A stretch of 64,000 bases of DNA, from contig CAJNDS010000913.1 in the NCBI GenBank assembly GCA_905221605.1, forward strand, positions 186,501 to 250,500. Reading direction: 5' to 3'. Shown in pieces: positions 12,324 to 23,944 of this stretch. The notes under the pieces are model-generated. The model was given only the letters and a program-made list of their open reading frames with translations, did not search any database and had not been told where the DNA came from. A program made the translations under genes and the position numbers. The first letter of the stretch is position 1. The number at the start of each line of letters is the position of its first letter. This DNA is from Symbiodinium natans. Lineage: Eukaryota; Sar; Dinophyceae; Suessiales; Symbiodiniaceae.

Positions 12324-12452
12324 TGGGCAAAAGATGCCGCGCAGGCTTCAGGGTCACAGCAGGTGTCACAGAAAACTAGGGAGCCAAAGGGGCCGGGGGG
12401 CCGAGGCGATGCAAGCAGCGTTTACAATGAAGCAATGCCTGTGTTTCAGCAT

Positions 12453-12504
12453 ATGGCACTCATGGCACTTATGGCACTTTATGGCACTCATGGCACTCAT
12501 GGCA
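12453..12504. repeat. Tandem ATGGCACT(C/T) repeat
   Basis: Six or so copies of a 9-10 bp ATGGCACTC/ATGGCACTT unit, just upstream of the start of the 291-aa gene on the opposite strand. It may lie in that gene's 5' flank. No function can be assigned. Confidence 0.85.
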
Positions 12505-13233
12505 TGTGGGTTCACACAGCATGTCCTGCGGCGGACTTGCTGGGCTCGTCTGGCCTTCCTTCAATCGAGATAATGACAGAAGAACTACGTAGCACGGTGC
12601 CCATAGCGACTTGCCATCAGCTGGCAACTAAGCCAGCTAAGCTACTAGCCTCCTGAGCTCCGAATGCTTGTAGCAAGCGCTCGGCAAAGCGTCTCCGACC
12701 CTGCAAACATCGCGCCACACAGCTTCCCCATGGTTCTTGCAGTCAGCTCTCGCAGTCATTGGCATGTCACTCAAGCCTCGTCCCCCAGCTCACCCAGTTC
12801 ACCCAGCTCAGACGGAGGCGTCTGGGCGGGGGCACCCTTTGGCTCCGTCCAAGCCTCCGCAACCAGGATTGCACGTCCTTGCTGCATGTTACTACGCCGC
12901 ATGCCTGCGATTTCTTGATTTCGAAAACGCCCCGAAGCCGCCGAAGCCTCGCCCAAGAAAGTGGCCCGGTGATGCAGCCACTCAGCTCCAAGCACCTGTC
13001 ACTGCCGTCACTCTCACTCCGCAACTCCCGCAACTGTCGTGGAGTCGTGGGGGGTCCCACAAGTGTCCGCTTTGCTGGGAAGAACGGGGCGCGCCCGTTG
13101 CGCCTGGAAGCCCGGGAGGCGCCGTGCCCAGGCCTCGAAGCCCCATTCAGTTCAATTCGGAATTCACAAATTCACCTTCGATACGTCAAGAAGAGCACGC
13201 AAGAGAGAAGCAGCGCCCACTGGGCAGGCGGGC

Positions 13234-13291
13234 CGACTTGCCGGCTCCCGGAGGCCCCACCAAGATCACGGCCTTCGTTGGCTTCCGAGAT
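13234..13291 (-). CDS. Single exon encoding a P-loop (Walker A)
   Basis: After a pyrimidine-rich tract and TTTTGCAG, the frame reads SRKPTKAVILVGPPGAGKS, a good Walker A motif preceded by a hydrophobic beta-strand. The exon would be 58 nt with a GC donor after the final Ser. I could not find the neighbouring exons (Walker B, further beta-strands), so the NTPase family is unknown. It may be part of the same transcription unit as the acidic protein starting at 15129, or the end of a gene finishing near 12771. Confidence 0.4.
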
Positions 13292-14493
13292 CTGCAAAAG
13301 AAAAAACCAAACAAGAGCACCTGGCGCTCAGCCCGCAGATGCCCGCAGATACCTGCGTCTACGGCCCGGCCCCCCAACAGCCCTTCCATGCTCCCCGCCC
13401 TGAAGGACCCAGAACGAAACCCCCCCCCCCCCCCCCCCAAACAAAAAGGCAAACCCCTTGTTGGGCCTCGGGTGGTGGGACGCTTGGACGAGATGGTGCT
13501 GGGCAAAGGTCAAGCAGCCTGGGCTCTGGGATCCTGCCTACGACGGAGGTCCTACTGCAGCAGCACGACGGACATGACGGATGCTGAAGACGCTTAATAA
13601 GACTCAGCGAGGCACAGCTGTGTGCCGTGCTGTGCGCAAGTGCCAGGGCACACGAGGTTCACGGAACTTTCACGAAACCTATCGACCGGCCTTCGGCATA
13701 AACCGCTGTGCCAAGTGCGCCGCGCGGCACACTCAACTCTTTTGCACTAGTCTCACACTACATCGCCATCTCCGACAGACGAAACATCCATCAACCACAG
13801 TGAGAAGGAGCCTGCATGAGTACGTGATGCATTGTACAGGGCGAGCAGCTCCACTTCTGCACCGGCCCTGATGGCAATGAAGGGATAGTAAGCCTCAGGA
13901 AATGACGTAACTTTGTTAGGCCAGAGATCGACTCTCCAACCCCCGGTCGTCTCTCCCTTTCCTCGCTCTGCTTTCGCCTGGGAGCCGTCTCCCGTAGCCG
14001 CTGCGACGCATGGGTGCCGCGGCCGGCCCTGCGGAGGGGCAGCCGCTTGGCCTCACCCTCCGCTCCGCCTGCAGAACGGAGAGAGGTGCGCCCTCATGCT
14101 GGGGTTTTGTGCGGATTTGGTGACTTCTCGAGGCGCTTCAAGTGGCTTAATGATGGCTTAATGGCTTCGAGTCACCTTCGACGCGGAAGCGCAGGCTTTG
14201 CCGGTCGAGGTCGTGCGTGATTTCGATCAGGTCCGCCTCCTCTCAAGTCTGAACTGACAGAGTTCTGCTGGCCGCAACACAGCGTCGTGGTCTGTGATCC
14301 TAACTGTGATGTGAGCCCGCCTTTAGAGGTCCGGAGAGCAACGGAGCACGAAGCAAAGTGGCAGAAAGGTTCGAGGAGAAGAGCTGATCTCCGGTGTCCT
14401 GGGGGCGGTTGAGTACAACATGCACATAAATCCGCAATACTTGATACGGGTACTGTGCAAAGAGTATGCGCAGAACAACATCCCCATATGCGA

Positions 14494-15129
14494 TCATGTG
14501 GGCCCCATAGGCGGAAGGCAATGTGCACTTGCGCGGGTTGCCAAACAAAGAGGCGCCACACCAAGCCAAGCCGCTGCGAGCAGCGCCAGCGCCGGCTCTT
14601 CGGACTCGACCCCCTCCCCTGCCGGGTCTCCTAAGGCCGCGCTGGGCATCGGGCGAGCGCCCGGAAACTGGGCCAGGACTCCGAAGAGCAGCGACGGAGG
14701 CGGCGGAGGTGGCGATTCTGGGGATGCTGCAGATTCCGAGGAGTCCTTTGCGAGGCGGAGGACGCGGAGCTTCCACCTGTGCCGGCCCTGATACGCTGGG
14801 GAAACACCCCGGCCAAGCGCCCAGACCGGCGTCGAGGTGCCGACGCGCAAGCCACGCGAGCCGTGCCCGCTCTGACCGCTGCGGCCACTGCTACCGAAGC
14901 TCTGGCTGGGCGCGTCGCCTCGAATCTCCAGAAGTAGATCGCTGCATGACCAGTCCAGGGCCAGGGGCTGAGCCGTCGCCTCCTTCCCTTCCATGTCATC
15001 CAAAGGCTCCTCCCGCTCCTGGTCCTCTTCCTCCTCCTCTTCCTCGCTCTCTCCATCGTCGAAGGCGAGGAAGCCGTCGTCGGCTGCCTGACCCGTCTCT
15101 TCGAGACGCCTGCGCTTTCTGGGATCCAT
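14494..15129 (-). CDS. Acidic, nuclear-type protein, first exon
   Basis: Starts at an ATG with a basic cluster (MDPRKRRRLEE) resembling a nuclear localisation signal. A Glu/Asp run follows (EEEEEEEDQEREEPLDD), then a less biased region with SCSDLLLEIR. The open frame is 211 codons, but the part after about residue 70 becomes Ser/Gly/Pro-rich and may be intron read-through. No domain recognised. GC content is high throughout. The true exon end and downstream exons are not determined. Confidence 0.45.
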   Translation of the reverse strand: MDPRKRRRLEETGQAADDGFLAFDDGESEEEEEEEDQEREEPLDDMEGKEATAQPLALDWSCSDLLLEIRGDAPSQSFGSSGRSGQSGHGSRGLRVGTSTPVWALGRGVSPAYQGRHRWKLRVLRLAKDSSESAASPESPPPPPPSLLFGVLAQFPGARPMPSAALGDPAGEGVESEEPALALLAAAWLGVAPLCLATRASAHCLPPMGPT

Positions 15130-15799
15130 TGCCCGACTTGCCCGGAGATCTGAACAATCTCCATCGGAGTGGGAACTTTCTGGTAGTGCTGATGGTCGCC
15201 GAGACTGTCCCTAGTAGGCTAACATATCCGTTTACCTGCTTGGGGCTGATGCTGCAATGCTCAGGCTGATGCGCTACGTGCGTGTGGCTCGGCGGCATCT
15301 ATAATACAGATGTTGCCCTGCCAAGGAGGGTAGCATAGGATACTGACATTTGTACCCTTCTGTGCCTATCCTAGCTCAGCATTACGTGTCGAAAGCTGTG
15401 CATCACAGAGCTGAAGGCAAGCCAAATGTGGGTCCCAGAGGCTCCGAACCATCGTCCAAGATGAGACAAATGCAAACTTTGACGCGTGGAGCGCCATGTT
15501 TGCGCAAAAGAGTCGCAAACTTGACAGCAAGACTCTCTCTCTCCAGACCCCAGGTCGGGATGGATGATTTAGAATATGGGGGAAGGATAAGGGTCGGGGG
15601 GGAGGCACCGTCTTCACGTTCCTTTCCAGGACTTCCCGACACCGCCGCAGCTGAGTTCCAGCCTCCGCATCAGACTTTGCGCATATTTGATACTTGATTT
15701 GCACTCTGATTTAGTGCACGCGTTGCTTTGCACTCTCATTGCCAGCTTGCGGAACACGTTTCGGAACTTTTTTCCGTGCACGTTCCTGGCACGGTCCGG

Positions 15800-16286
15800 T
15801 GACCCTTCACTGGCCTGGGTGAGATCAAACTTCCTCAAGAAGTCGGCCGCCTGCTTCCTGGACAGCACCGTGAACCCTCCTGAGCCTGATACCTCCTTGG
15901 ACCTCAAACTACGTCAAAAATCTTGGCCAACTTTCTTTGCCCGAGTGGCGTGAGGGCGATGGGCGCGAGGTCCGGGTTCTTTAACATCATCTCAGCGCAA
16001 AGGCGCAGCAGGAGAATGCAGTTGCCAGACAGTTCAGCTCTCAGCAAAGCGCAACAAGAGAGAGAGAGAGAGAGAGCAACTCACAGCAAAGCGCAACAAG
16101 AGAGAGAAAGAGAGAGAGCAACTTCAGCGAGGCCTCAGACAGTGGTCCCAGAATACCTCCCCCACCCCGGGCCAAGGCGAGGCCTCCTCACTTGGCACAT
16201 TCATCTCAGAGATGGCGCTCTCGAGCCGACGCTTGGCCATCACCCAATTCGCCTGACGCGCTCTTGCCTGCCTTAACAGATCTGCT
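15800..16286 (-). CDS. Exons of an unrecognised helical protein
   Basis: Three coding stretches follow one another. 16286-16184 (ADLLRQARARQANWVMAKRR) is bounded by CAG and a GC donor. About 16043-15913 encodes NCILLLRLCAEMMLKNPDL and ends KIFD. 15895 to about 15800 encodes GFTVLSRKQAADFLRKFDL. The second and third are separated by only 17 nt (15896-15912, GTAG...CCAAG), so either a frameshift or an extremely short intron must connect them. A possible upstream small exon near 16570 reads KLLKAMAGK. No family recognised. Confidence 0.5.
16036..16121. repeat. Two direct copies of a roughly 40-bp unit containing (GA)n
   Basis: AGCAAAGCGCAACAAG followed by a GA run and AGCAACT occurs twice head to tail. 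The repeat lies between two inferred exons on the minus strand, so it is probably intronic. Confidence 0.8.
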
Positions 16287-16289
16287 CTG

Positions 16290-19200
16290 AAGTCACAAGA
16301 TGGGTCTGGACCTTCTTCACCTCGCAAAGGCCGCAACCTGAGCGGAAAGCAGCTGCACACAGGCTAGGCAAGAGGAACCCGCACGAGAAGCCGCGAGAAG
16401 TGGCCCCCAGAAACGTGTACCCTGCCTAAGAGAGTGCGGGCTCGATAGCTGGAGGCGCTGGAGTCACCTGGCAAGTGACAATGACCTACCTGTGTGGGGT
16501 AGCTCGATGCCTGTTTTGGAAGAGGCAGCATGAACGGAGGGGGCGGCCTTTGCCAGCCATCGCTTTCAGCAGCTTCTGTGCAGCGGCGCAGGCTCTCTCT
16601 CTCTCTCTCTCCCTCCCTCTCTCTTGTAAGACTGCGATTGAAGAAGGAAAAAGAAGGTGCTCTCTCTATGGTGCGCTCTTTGCTCTCCACATGCTACACG
16701 CAAGAATAGTGCCGCACTGTTGAAGCTCTGTCTGTACTCTTGCTTTCCAGTCTGTTCACACCAGCCTCGCGGCTCTCGCAGGCAGCGTCGCTGTGCGGAT
16801 TCTCATCATTCTCGATGTCGTGAAAGAGATCCTCTGCAGGGCAGCAGAGGGGGGCCCACAGCTCTCAACAGAGGAAGCATCGCGCACGATCTGACAATTC
16901 AGGGGGGGCAGCAAAAACCGTATGCCTCTGAACTCTCACAAGATAGCGCTTCGTGGCAGATTTAAGGTGCCGCCTTGGCATCGTCGTCCAGCCACTTTGG
17001 CGCCTCCATCTTTTGCCTTAATTTGGAAGCAGCTGCGAGCAGCTGCCCCCTGCAACCCTCGAAACAACGCCCGATTGGCAAGCTGTCCTTGTGTCCTTGT
17101 GTCACTGAGCTCGCGGCTTCTGCCCCTTTTAGGGACATTCATGGAAAGACGCGGACGAACCCCCCACACCACGTCAGATCACTTCAGATCACATCACTTG
17201 CAACATGGCATGGCACGGCGCCTGAGCATTCGCCAGGGTAAAGACAAAGGGTGCCGGAAGAAGCCATGCCTGCAGTTCGCTTCTGTTGACGTAAACAGCT
17301 CTTCAGTTCTTCCCTCTTTTTTGTTGGGACTTCGCTCTGCGCCAGGCAGCGGCCCCTACATAGCGCGAAGGCCGTCTTACGAATCACCATGAGCGTGTTA
17401 GCGTGCCCAGTCATGTTCCGGCCAGCTTAGCCAGCTTCTATGGTGCAAAAAGAAACAGGGCTCGCAACTGTCCCAAGAAACGTCCCTGAGGGGCACGCCA
17501 GATTCCGCATGTCCCTTGCGGGCCCACCCGGACTCGGGGCACTCGATCGGCCCTAAAAACAAACAGCTGCGTGAAAGGCATGGCAATTATGGTGCAAGGT
17601 TGTGGAATGTTACCAACTTGAAAGCCCCCAGCTTGACTCGCTACACTCTGGCAATGGCGAAAGATAGAGAGGAGGCCGCGTGGTCGGACTATTGGGCCCT
17701 GGCCTTATGAACCTTCGAGCAAGTACGTGCCGAGCAACCAATCCGCTGATTTTTTGCCTGGAATGCAAGACCAGGGGTCATTTGGGCCTAGCCATAGGGG
17801 CCACCTGCCAACCCACCCCACCCTTTCCTCTTTATGAGAACCCTTCGCCCCCTTTGTGTTGGGGGCCTCGCCGAGGTGCAAGCCCCGGCCGAGGCGGGTC
17901 GCGTAGCGTAAGAAAGTGTGACCCGCCCAACACCGCAGGAGCTGTGAGTCTTTTGTCGGTTTCAGTCATTCGCCGTGCTGGATGTCGATGTGGTAAACAC
18001 TCAGCATTGCCAACATGCACATGCAGCATGACAAGCTTGCTTAGAAGACACGGGCACTCACATAACTTGCACTTCAACTGCATCCTTTGGCGAAGCTACG
18101 AAAGCTTTGGCATCATTCGCTCCTGTTGCGTGCGCGCGGGCGCCAAAACAGCAAGTGGAATTCAGGAAGCGGGAATTGCAAAGTCAGGAAACCCACTGAG
18201 AAAGTCAGAGGCGGACATGAGGTTATTCACCCTCATACGTATTGTACGAGTTACGGTAAAACACGGGATAGGGCGAATAGGGATTGTGTTGGGGTGGCGT
18301 TGCGCGGAGGCTACTTCACTCAAATTGCAAGATGCCACATGGAACAGCGAAGCGGCAAAGCTCGGAGCGACTACTGGCAAGAGCAGTGACGGGGGTTCAG
18401 TTGATTCGGACCAGTTGGCCAGTTTGAGCTCCTTGCAGTCCAATGGAATGCGAACTCCTTGTGAGACAATTAGCATGCGTCGTGACTTGTGTGACTTCTT
18501 GTCTGTTGTAAACAGCCTGATCTTTCGAATCCGAAGTGTGGCCAAACACATAACTCGGCTTTGTGGCTTTTTTGGGAGGGATGCGCAGTGTCCTTTTCTA
18601 TGCTTCTGGCACATCTGGCACATCTTTAGTTTTGCTGTTATACACCCTGAATTCTGGCAGCACACATCTCTTCTCAAGCTTCAGAAATCCCACCTAACAT
18701 CAACCCTACGGTGCCCCCTGCCCTACATGCCGACCACCCAAACCAGTTTTGGCACAGGCTCTCTGTGCTATATGGCACTTGCCCCTGAACCTGTTATACT
18801 GCTAAGACGCACCCAATTATGCAGGAGCTCTCAGTCTCTTTTTGCACGACTGTCCGGCCTGGCCCCCGAGTTCGCCGGGGCGGTCAAGATGACAATTTAA
18901 GTCATTCTTGAAGTAATTAAAGACAAACAAAGAGGTCGTAAGTCTTAAAATTCCGCGCCTTTGTCAGCTTCGGGGCGCAACCCGCCCCGCGCCCGGAGAC
19001 CTCGGGCGGCACTTGTGTAAGCGTGGCTCTCAGCACAGCCTGTGAGTTTGAATACGAGCTTTTTGAACAGGTTGCTGAAGTCTCAGTTGAATGACGTGCA
19101 GAGGATTGAGTCTTTTGGAGGATCAAGCCACAGGGGGTTTTTAAGGCAGTCCGACCTTCTGACCTCTTGCGATGTTTCGCCGAAGACTTCGATAGGACTC

Positions 19201-20400
19201 CAAGACTTCCCCCGCGGGATCTGAATCTGTTTGGCGAACTCGCGGTCAGCAACCAAAATTTGGGAGGGCTGGGCCGAGTGGACACCGTGCTGGCGGACTT
19301 TCGGCACAAACCTGCTGCTGCCCTTGCACGACTCCCGATTGTACGACGATTTCGATGTCGCAGGCAAGCGTTTGCAAAATTTTAGGCAATGCAGAAACAC
19401 AAGGCGACAGCATAGCTGTTCCCATGCAAAACCGCGGGTACGCTGTTGAGGACGGCGAGCACTGCAAGTGCGCCCGAACGCTGGAAGGAAACATGTCGCC
19501 TTTTAGTGACCCTTGCTTTCTGGGGAAGGAACGCCTCACGCGTCCTCGAGTGCTGCAAGGATTCGATCCACCTGGCTTGCCCCACGAAGTTCTCCCAATA
19601 ACAATCTGTCGCATGCAGCTTTTGTGAAAATGGTCTGAGTTCTGAATTTTGAGACTCTCTTCCATCTGCGCCTCGGTGAGGGTGTTGTAGTGCAACAAGC
19701 CCAAGCCTCAGTGAGCCAAGGCACGACTGTGAAACTCCCCCATAAGATGCGCATCCCGTAAGTCCGCACACACGCTGCCTTGTGGGAATCGTGCCGGGAT
19801 TTAAGATTATCAAAAGTTCAGGAGTCGCAGTTTAGCAAAGGCACGAGCCATGCCCTCGTCGTTGTTCGCAAGGCCACCGCTATGCTCATCCCAGAACCCG
19901 GCATAGTGGTTGCCAGCGGTGCACCAGATCCCCCTGTTCAAGGCGGCATGGACAAGAACTGGTCGCTTTGTGCCACTCGGTCTTGTTTTCTGGGCTTCTT
20001 CTCATTCCAGTCAGTCCTTTTGGGGCTTAACGGTTGTCGGTTGCCCAACGTAATCTCTTCCCCTGAACCCCAACACCTCTTTTGACCTCCCCCGCCTTTT
20101 GCAAAGTCTGCTGGCCAGCTCCTGCGCATGCTTGTGGAATGTGGAAGAGAGCTCACCCTAAACCCTAAACCCTAAACCCTTTTGGTGCTGAGAAGTACAT
20201 GTCTACTGGGTCCTGCGGTTTGAGGCCCTCCTTGGACACCGCGAAGGTGGCTGTACGATGCGCAGGGTCCTCTTCACCCAGCCTGGGGTCACAGGACACA
20301 GCAAGACACAGCCGAACACAGCAAGACATTATCTTACTATGTGAAGATTTCCCTATGAGCACCCTGCACGTGGACATTCCGAAGGCTCTTCACGCCTTCC
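16290..20400. other. Long stretch without an assembled gene
   Basis: Minus-strand stretches near 16575 and 16975-17040 (SKLRQKMEAPKWLDDD, ending in TAA) look like isolated exons, but nothing could be joined. The 406-codon plus-strand frame at 17680-18900 has no domain, mixed composition and many Cys/Ser/Arg, so I treat it as chance. Around 19.1-19.8 kb two overlapping minus frames both look weakly protein-like, consistent with decayed sequence. CCCTAAA units occur at 20157-20180. Confidence 0.35.
20157..20181. repeat. Interstitial telomere-like (CCCTAAA)3
   Basis: Three perfect tandem copies of the plant/alveolate-type telomere unit CCCTAAA, far from any visible chromosome end. Similar tracts recur at about 30470, 48430, 57420 and 62230. 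Confidence 0.9.
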
Positions 20401-20410
20401 TTGGCCCCAC

Positions 20411-20521
20411 TCACGCATCAGCGAAGAAGCGCCGCACGATTCCGGAATCCGAGACGAGGACCAAGAAGCTGTTTTTCAGCTCTTTCTCGTGGGCCTCGAT
20501 GGCATGCCACCCTGCCCAGGT
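20411..20521 (-). CDS. Terminal exon of an unrecognised gene
   Basis: After a CTCCAG acceptor, a 36-codon frame begins TWAGWHAIEAHEKEL and runs through SFLVLVSDSG to IVRRFFADA and a TGA stop. Third positions are strongly C/G-biased, unlike the AT-rich flanks, which supports coding. Upstream exons, at higher coordinates, were not found. No family recognised. Confidence 0.45.
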   Translation of the reverse strand, partial: TWAGWHAIEAHEKELKNSFLVLVSDSGIVRRFFADA

Positions 20522-20529
20522 CTGGAGAA

Positions 20530-22250
20530 ATTCATGGATGTATAAAATTACACACATATATATACACTTGTTTTTAAAGTATATTTGTATTTACTTGGAA
20601 ATATGCGGCATGGATCTTTATGTACCTGTTATTACCAGTTGGTTCATATCAGATTTCCACAGATCTGGCGTTACAGCTACATAGATTTACTTATTCCTTG
20701 CTGTTGAAGATGCATCCATTTGAATAGATTTGTGGCTGTTATTCAACCGACTTGCCCAAAGCTTCGTTCGCGTTGGAAACGCATCCATGTACTCAAACTT
20801 TTGACACTTTTTGGCAACCCCTTTGTTTGCTAAAGTCAAATATCAAGACAAGCTTGTTCAAATACAAGAATTTTGTCTATTACTACTCTTTAAAGTATTC
20901 GTGTTATGTCATGTTTGATTTGTACGGATTTCATAATCTAAAACATAGAACTCGGCTAAACCCTCTTCTCGACTTTCTTATGATACTTGTCGTGTTGCTA
21001 CTGTTGCTTATACTTTCGAAGTCTCAGTCAAGATGCTTGCTTGAAGGATTCCCCCCCCCCCCCGCAATGCAATGCTCAAAACAACTATGCAAGACAATTG
21101 AATTAGAGTTCGGTCAAATTCGTTTATCTGAACTATGTTTTGAAATCTATATTGGGCCGGGAAAGCTGCATGCTTAAATGAATTTTGAAACACAGACTGC
21201 CTGGCTTAAAGCGGAAACTCAGCAAGCAACTGTCCGCGCGATTTGCAAATAGTCTCGCAAGCATTCCACTTTTGACAGCGCGGAAGACTTAAGAAATCCC
21301 CAAGTCCACAATCCTAAATCTGGGGGGAACACCTAGGAAGGCGTGGAGATTTTGTATTTTTGGATTCGTGATAATGATTAGCCGGGACAGCCACATATCC
21401 AAAATCTAAACAAGCTGGGAGAATGTCTGGGCAAGCTTGGATTGTTGGAAATCCAAAAACCTAAAATTTCCCAGCGCGTGCGCGGAACGACGCATATTGA
21501 AGACGCTCGGCCAAGCCTCCACAACAGTCCTGCTAAAGTCCTGCTTGGAGTGCTTCTGGGCAGGCTTCGTTTTCCTGCTGGCGGGGGACGCGCAAAGGAA
21601 ATCCGCGAAGGCTCGAGCACAGGGGCCTGAGGGATGCGATTTGCTGGCCGCTTCGTCCTTTGCGTCTTTTGCTTTCGCGCGGCCCTGGGCGCAGGGCCGC
21701 TCCCGAGAAGATTGACTAGCAGGCCCCGCCTCGGTCTTGAACACACAGTGGAACTCTTTGCCACCTCTCGTGCTACATTCCAGGATGGAACGGGCCTGAA
21801 CCCGGACAAGAACAGCTTTGGATTGGAGCTGCAAGCGTCGGCAATCAAAATGCCTTGCAGCGGATGCTCTCAGGAGCCTCTGCGCCTGATCCTGATGGAG
21901 TCGGCTAAGGCCAACAGGGTGGATGATCTTGTGCACCTGCAAGCCAATCCTTGACCCTGCTCACACCAATCTTTACAAGAAGGAGCTATGCCTCCCAGCT
22001 GTTCCTGCATAGCTCCGCGGCGAGGCTCCTCGACCCGAGACTGTAACGACAGTCCCAAAGATCGGGAACACCTTCGGCGTGACCATCCTCCGGCAGTCAG
22101 GCCCAATTCATTCCGATGATGATACCACATGACAGAGACGAACACAGGCTCCTGGACACCTCGTCGAAGCTCCTGCGATGTATCCTGGCCTGATGCAGAT
22201 ATGCTGGTCTTTCTGAATGTTTTGAGATGACTGACCGTCAGGCCTTTCGT
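20530..22250. other. AT-rich then mixed stretch, no assembled gene
   Basis: 20530-21050 is AT-rich with TATA runs and no convincing frame. 21440-21960 is open on both strands. A plus-strand end near 21880-21950 (LMESAKANRVDDLVHL) faintly resembles the start of an ankyrin repeat, but no further repeats follow. I do not call a gene. Confidence 0.3.
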
Positions 22251-22959
22251 CACACGACATGTCAATGATGAAAGATAGCCTCGGCAGATGTCACTTCTTG
22301 ACGACCCGTTGCAAAGACAATGCTACCACGGGTTGGAAGATCTGCCTGGATGCGGCAAGGAGTCCGTGCCCGGATAAATCTGGAGTAAGGGTTTCGTGCG
22401 CATCGCTTTGGATATGCACTCTGCCGTGTTTAAATAACTGCTGTTTGCAGACACACGCAAATGAGACGGAGAGAAAGGCTTTGTCCTTTTCGCCACCTGC
22501 TTCCTCCTCTCCTCTCCTCCTCTCTTACTTATTCTCTCGCTTATTGGTTTGAAAGGAGGCAAGGGTAGAGCATGGAACGATGAGAGGGAAGGGGCGGAAG
22601 AGAAAGCGACGGAGAATGGGCGAGATCAAGGTAAGAAAGGGAGAAAGAAAGAATGACAGAAAGACAGAAAGAAAGAAAGAGACACAAGGAAGACGAAGAA
22701 GAGGGACACGAGATCCACGATCCAGTGTTGCTGTATCCGAACCTCCCAGAACCCCCCAGAACAATGTTAATCAATCCACGTCTCGTCTCTCTCCTGCCTT
22801 GCTCTTCTTTCTCCTTCCTCTTCAGTCAGACAAGATTAGGGCCGAGGTAGAGGGTAGTGAGAAGGGGCAAGGAGAACTCTCTTGTCATTGCCTTCATTTC
22901 CCTTCTTCTCCTTGACGTTCTTCGTTTCCTCTTGAATGAATGGCAAGTGGAGAGAGATG

Positions 22960-23150
22960 GAGAGAGAGACAAAAAAAAGAGACAGAGAAAGAGAAAGAGA
23001 GAGAAAGAGACAGACAGACAGAGAGAGAAAGAAAGAGAAAGAGAAAGAGGAAGAGGAAGAGGAAGAGGAAGAGGAAGAGGAAGAGGAAGAGGAAGAGGAA
23101 GAGGAAGAGGAAGAGGAAGAGGAAGAGGAAGAGAAAGAGAAATACAAAAA
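22960..23150. repeat. Purine-only tract with (GAGGAA)n core
   Basis: About 190 bases of almost pure G/A on the plus strand: GAAAGA/GAGAGA variants, then about 14 tandem GAGGAA units at roughly 23047-23132. Long Glu/Arg or Lys/Arg frames across it are artefacts of repeat translation. Confidence 0.9.
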
Positions 23151-23514
23151 AGAAAGAGTCCTCACCTCAACGGCCTGCACATCTTACATTCCCCGTTCCC
23201 CACCCTGCTCCCCGCTTGCTTCAACCTATGTTGCCTCTGGGGTCTTTTGAGATGCGTCTAGGGTCTCTTGACCTTTGCCGGTTTTGCTGCCTTTGCCATC
23301 ACGCGCATCGCCTCACAACAAAAGGTCCCTACGCAAAGAGAGATGGATGTTGGTGGGCGCGTGCCTCGCTGGCGTACCGCGCCAATCAGTGGCAACAGAA
23401 GCAGAGCACGAACAATCATCATCATGTTCGTGTGCGAGGCTACTTGACGGCGCCTAACTACCCTAGGTGATTGCCCTTAGCTGCAACAAACACTTCCAGG
23501 CTCTCTGTCGTTAT

Positions 23515-23680
23515 TTCTCTTTCTCTTTCTCGTTATCTTTCTCTTTGTCTTTTTTTCTGTTTCTCTTTCCCTTTCTCTTTATCTTTCCCTTTCTCTTTCT
23601 CTTTCTCTTTATAGTTATCTTTCTCTTTCTCTTTCTCTCTGTCTTTCTCTTTCTCTTGTTTATTAACTTTCTCTTTTGTT
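23515..23680. repeat. Pyrimidine tract (CTTTCT)n
   Basis: About 165 bases of mostly C/T on the plus strand, built from TTTCTC and CTTTCT units. It is the strand complement in kind of the purine tracts at 22570-22700 and 22960-23150, so together they could pair as a large inverted structure. Confidence 0.85.
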
Positions 23681-23689
23681 GTTCCATGC

Positions 23690-23925
23690 GTGCCTTCAAC
23701 CTCACAACGAAAGGTTTTCTGTAAACCCTAGTGTGTCCTCAGCCTCAAAAACGAAAGGTTTTTGTGTAAACCGTGGCGTGGCCTTGAACCTCAACAACGA
23801 AAGGGTTTTGTAAACCCATACGTGGCTTCAACCTCAAAAACGAAAGGTTTCTCTGAAAACCCTGGTGAGCTCTAAACCTGAAAAACTAAAGGTTTTTGTA
23901 ATCCCTAGCATGGCCTCAACCTCAA
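23690..23925. repeat. Tandem array, roughly 50-bp unit, about five copies
   Basis: Repeats of CCTCAACAACGAAAGG (with A/C variants) followed by TTTTCTGTAAACCC-like sequence and a GTGGCNTCAA linker occur five times with increasing divergence. It sits between the pyrimidine tract and the palindromic field. No coding role. Confidence 0.85.
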
Positions 23926-23944
23926 GCCAGCCCCATATCATGTG

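Noticed and set aside
12737-13597. 286-codon and overlapping plus-strand frames
   Set aside because: Pro/Arg-rich and overlapping in several phases; the opposite strand has the better-supported P-loop exon.
17680-18900. 406-codon plus-strand open frame
   Set aside because: No domain, mixed residue composition, no coherent codon preference, and noncoding-like neighbours; long chance frames are expected in GC-rich DNA.
21634-21954. Ankyrin-like ending (LMESAKANRVDDLVHL) on the plus strand
   Set aside because: Only one partial repeat, no continuation, and the opposite strand is equally open.
22857-23261. Glu/Arg- or Lys/Arg-rich frames across the purine tract
   Set aside because: Pure translation of GAGGAA and GAAAGA repeats in three phases.
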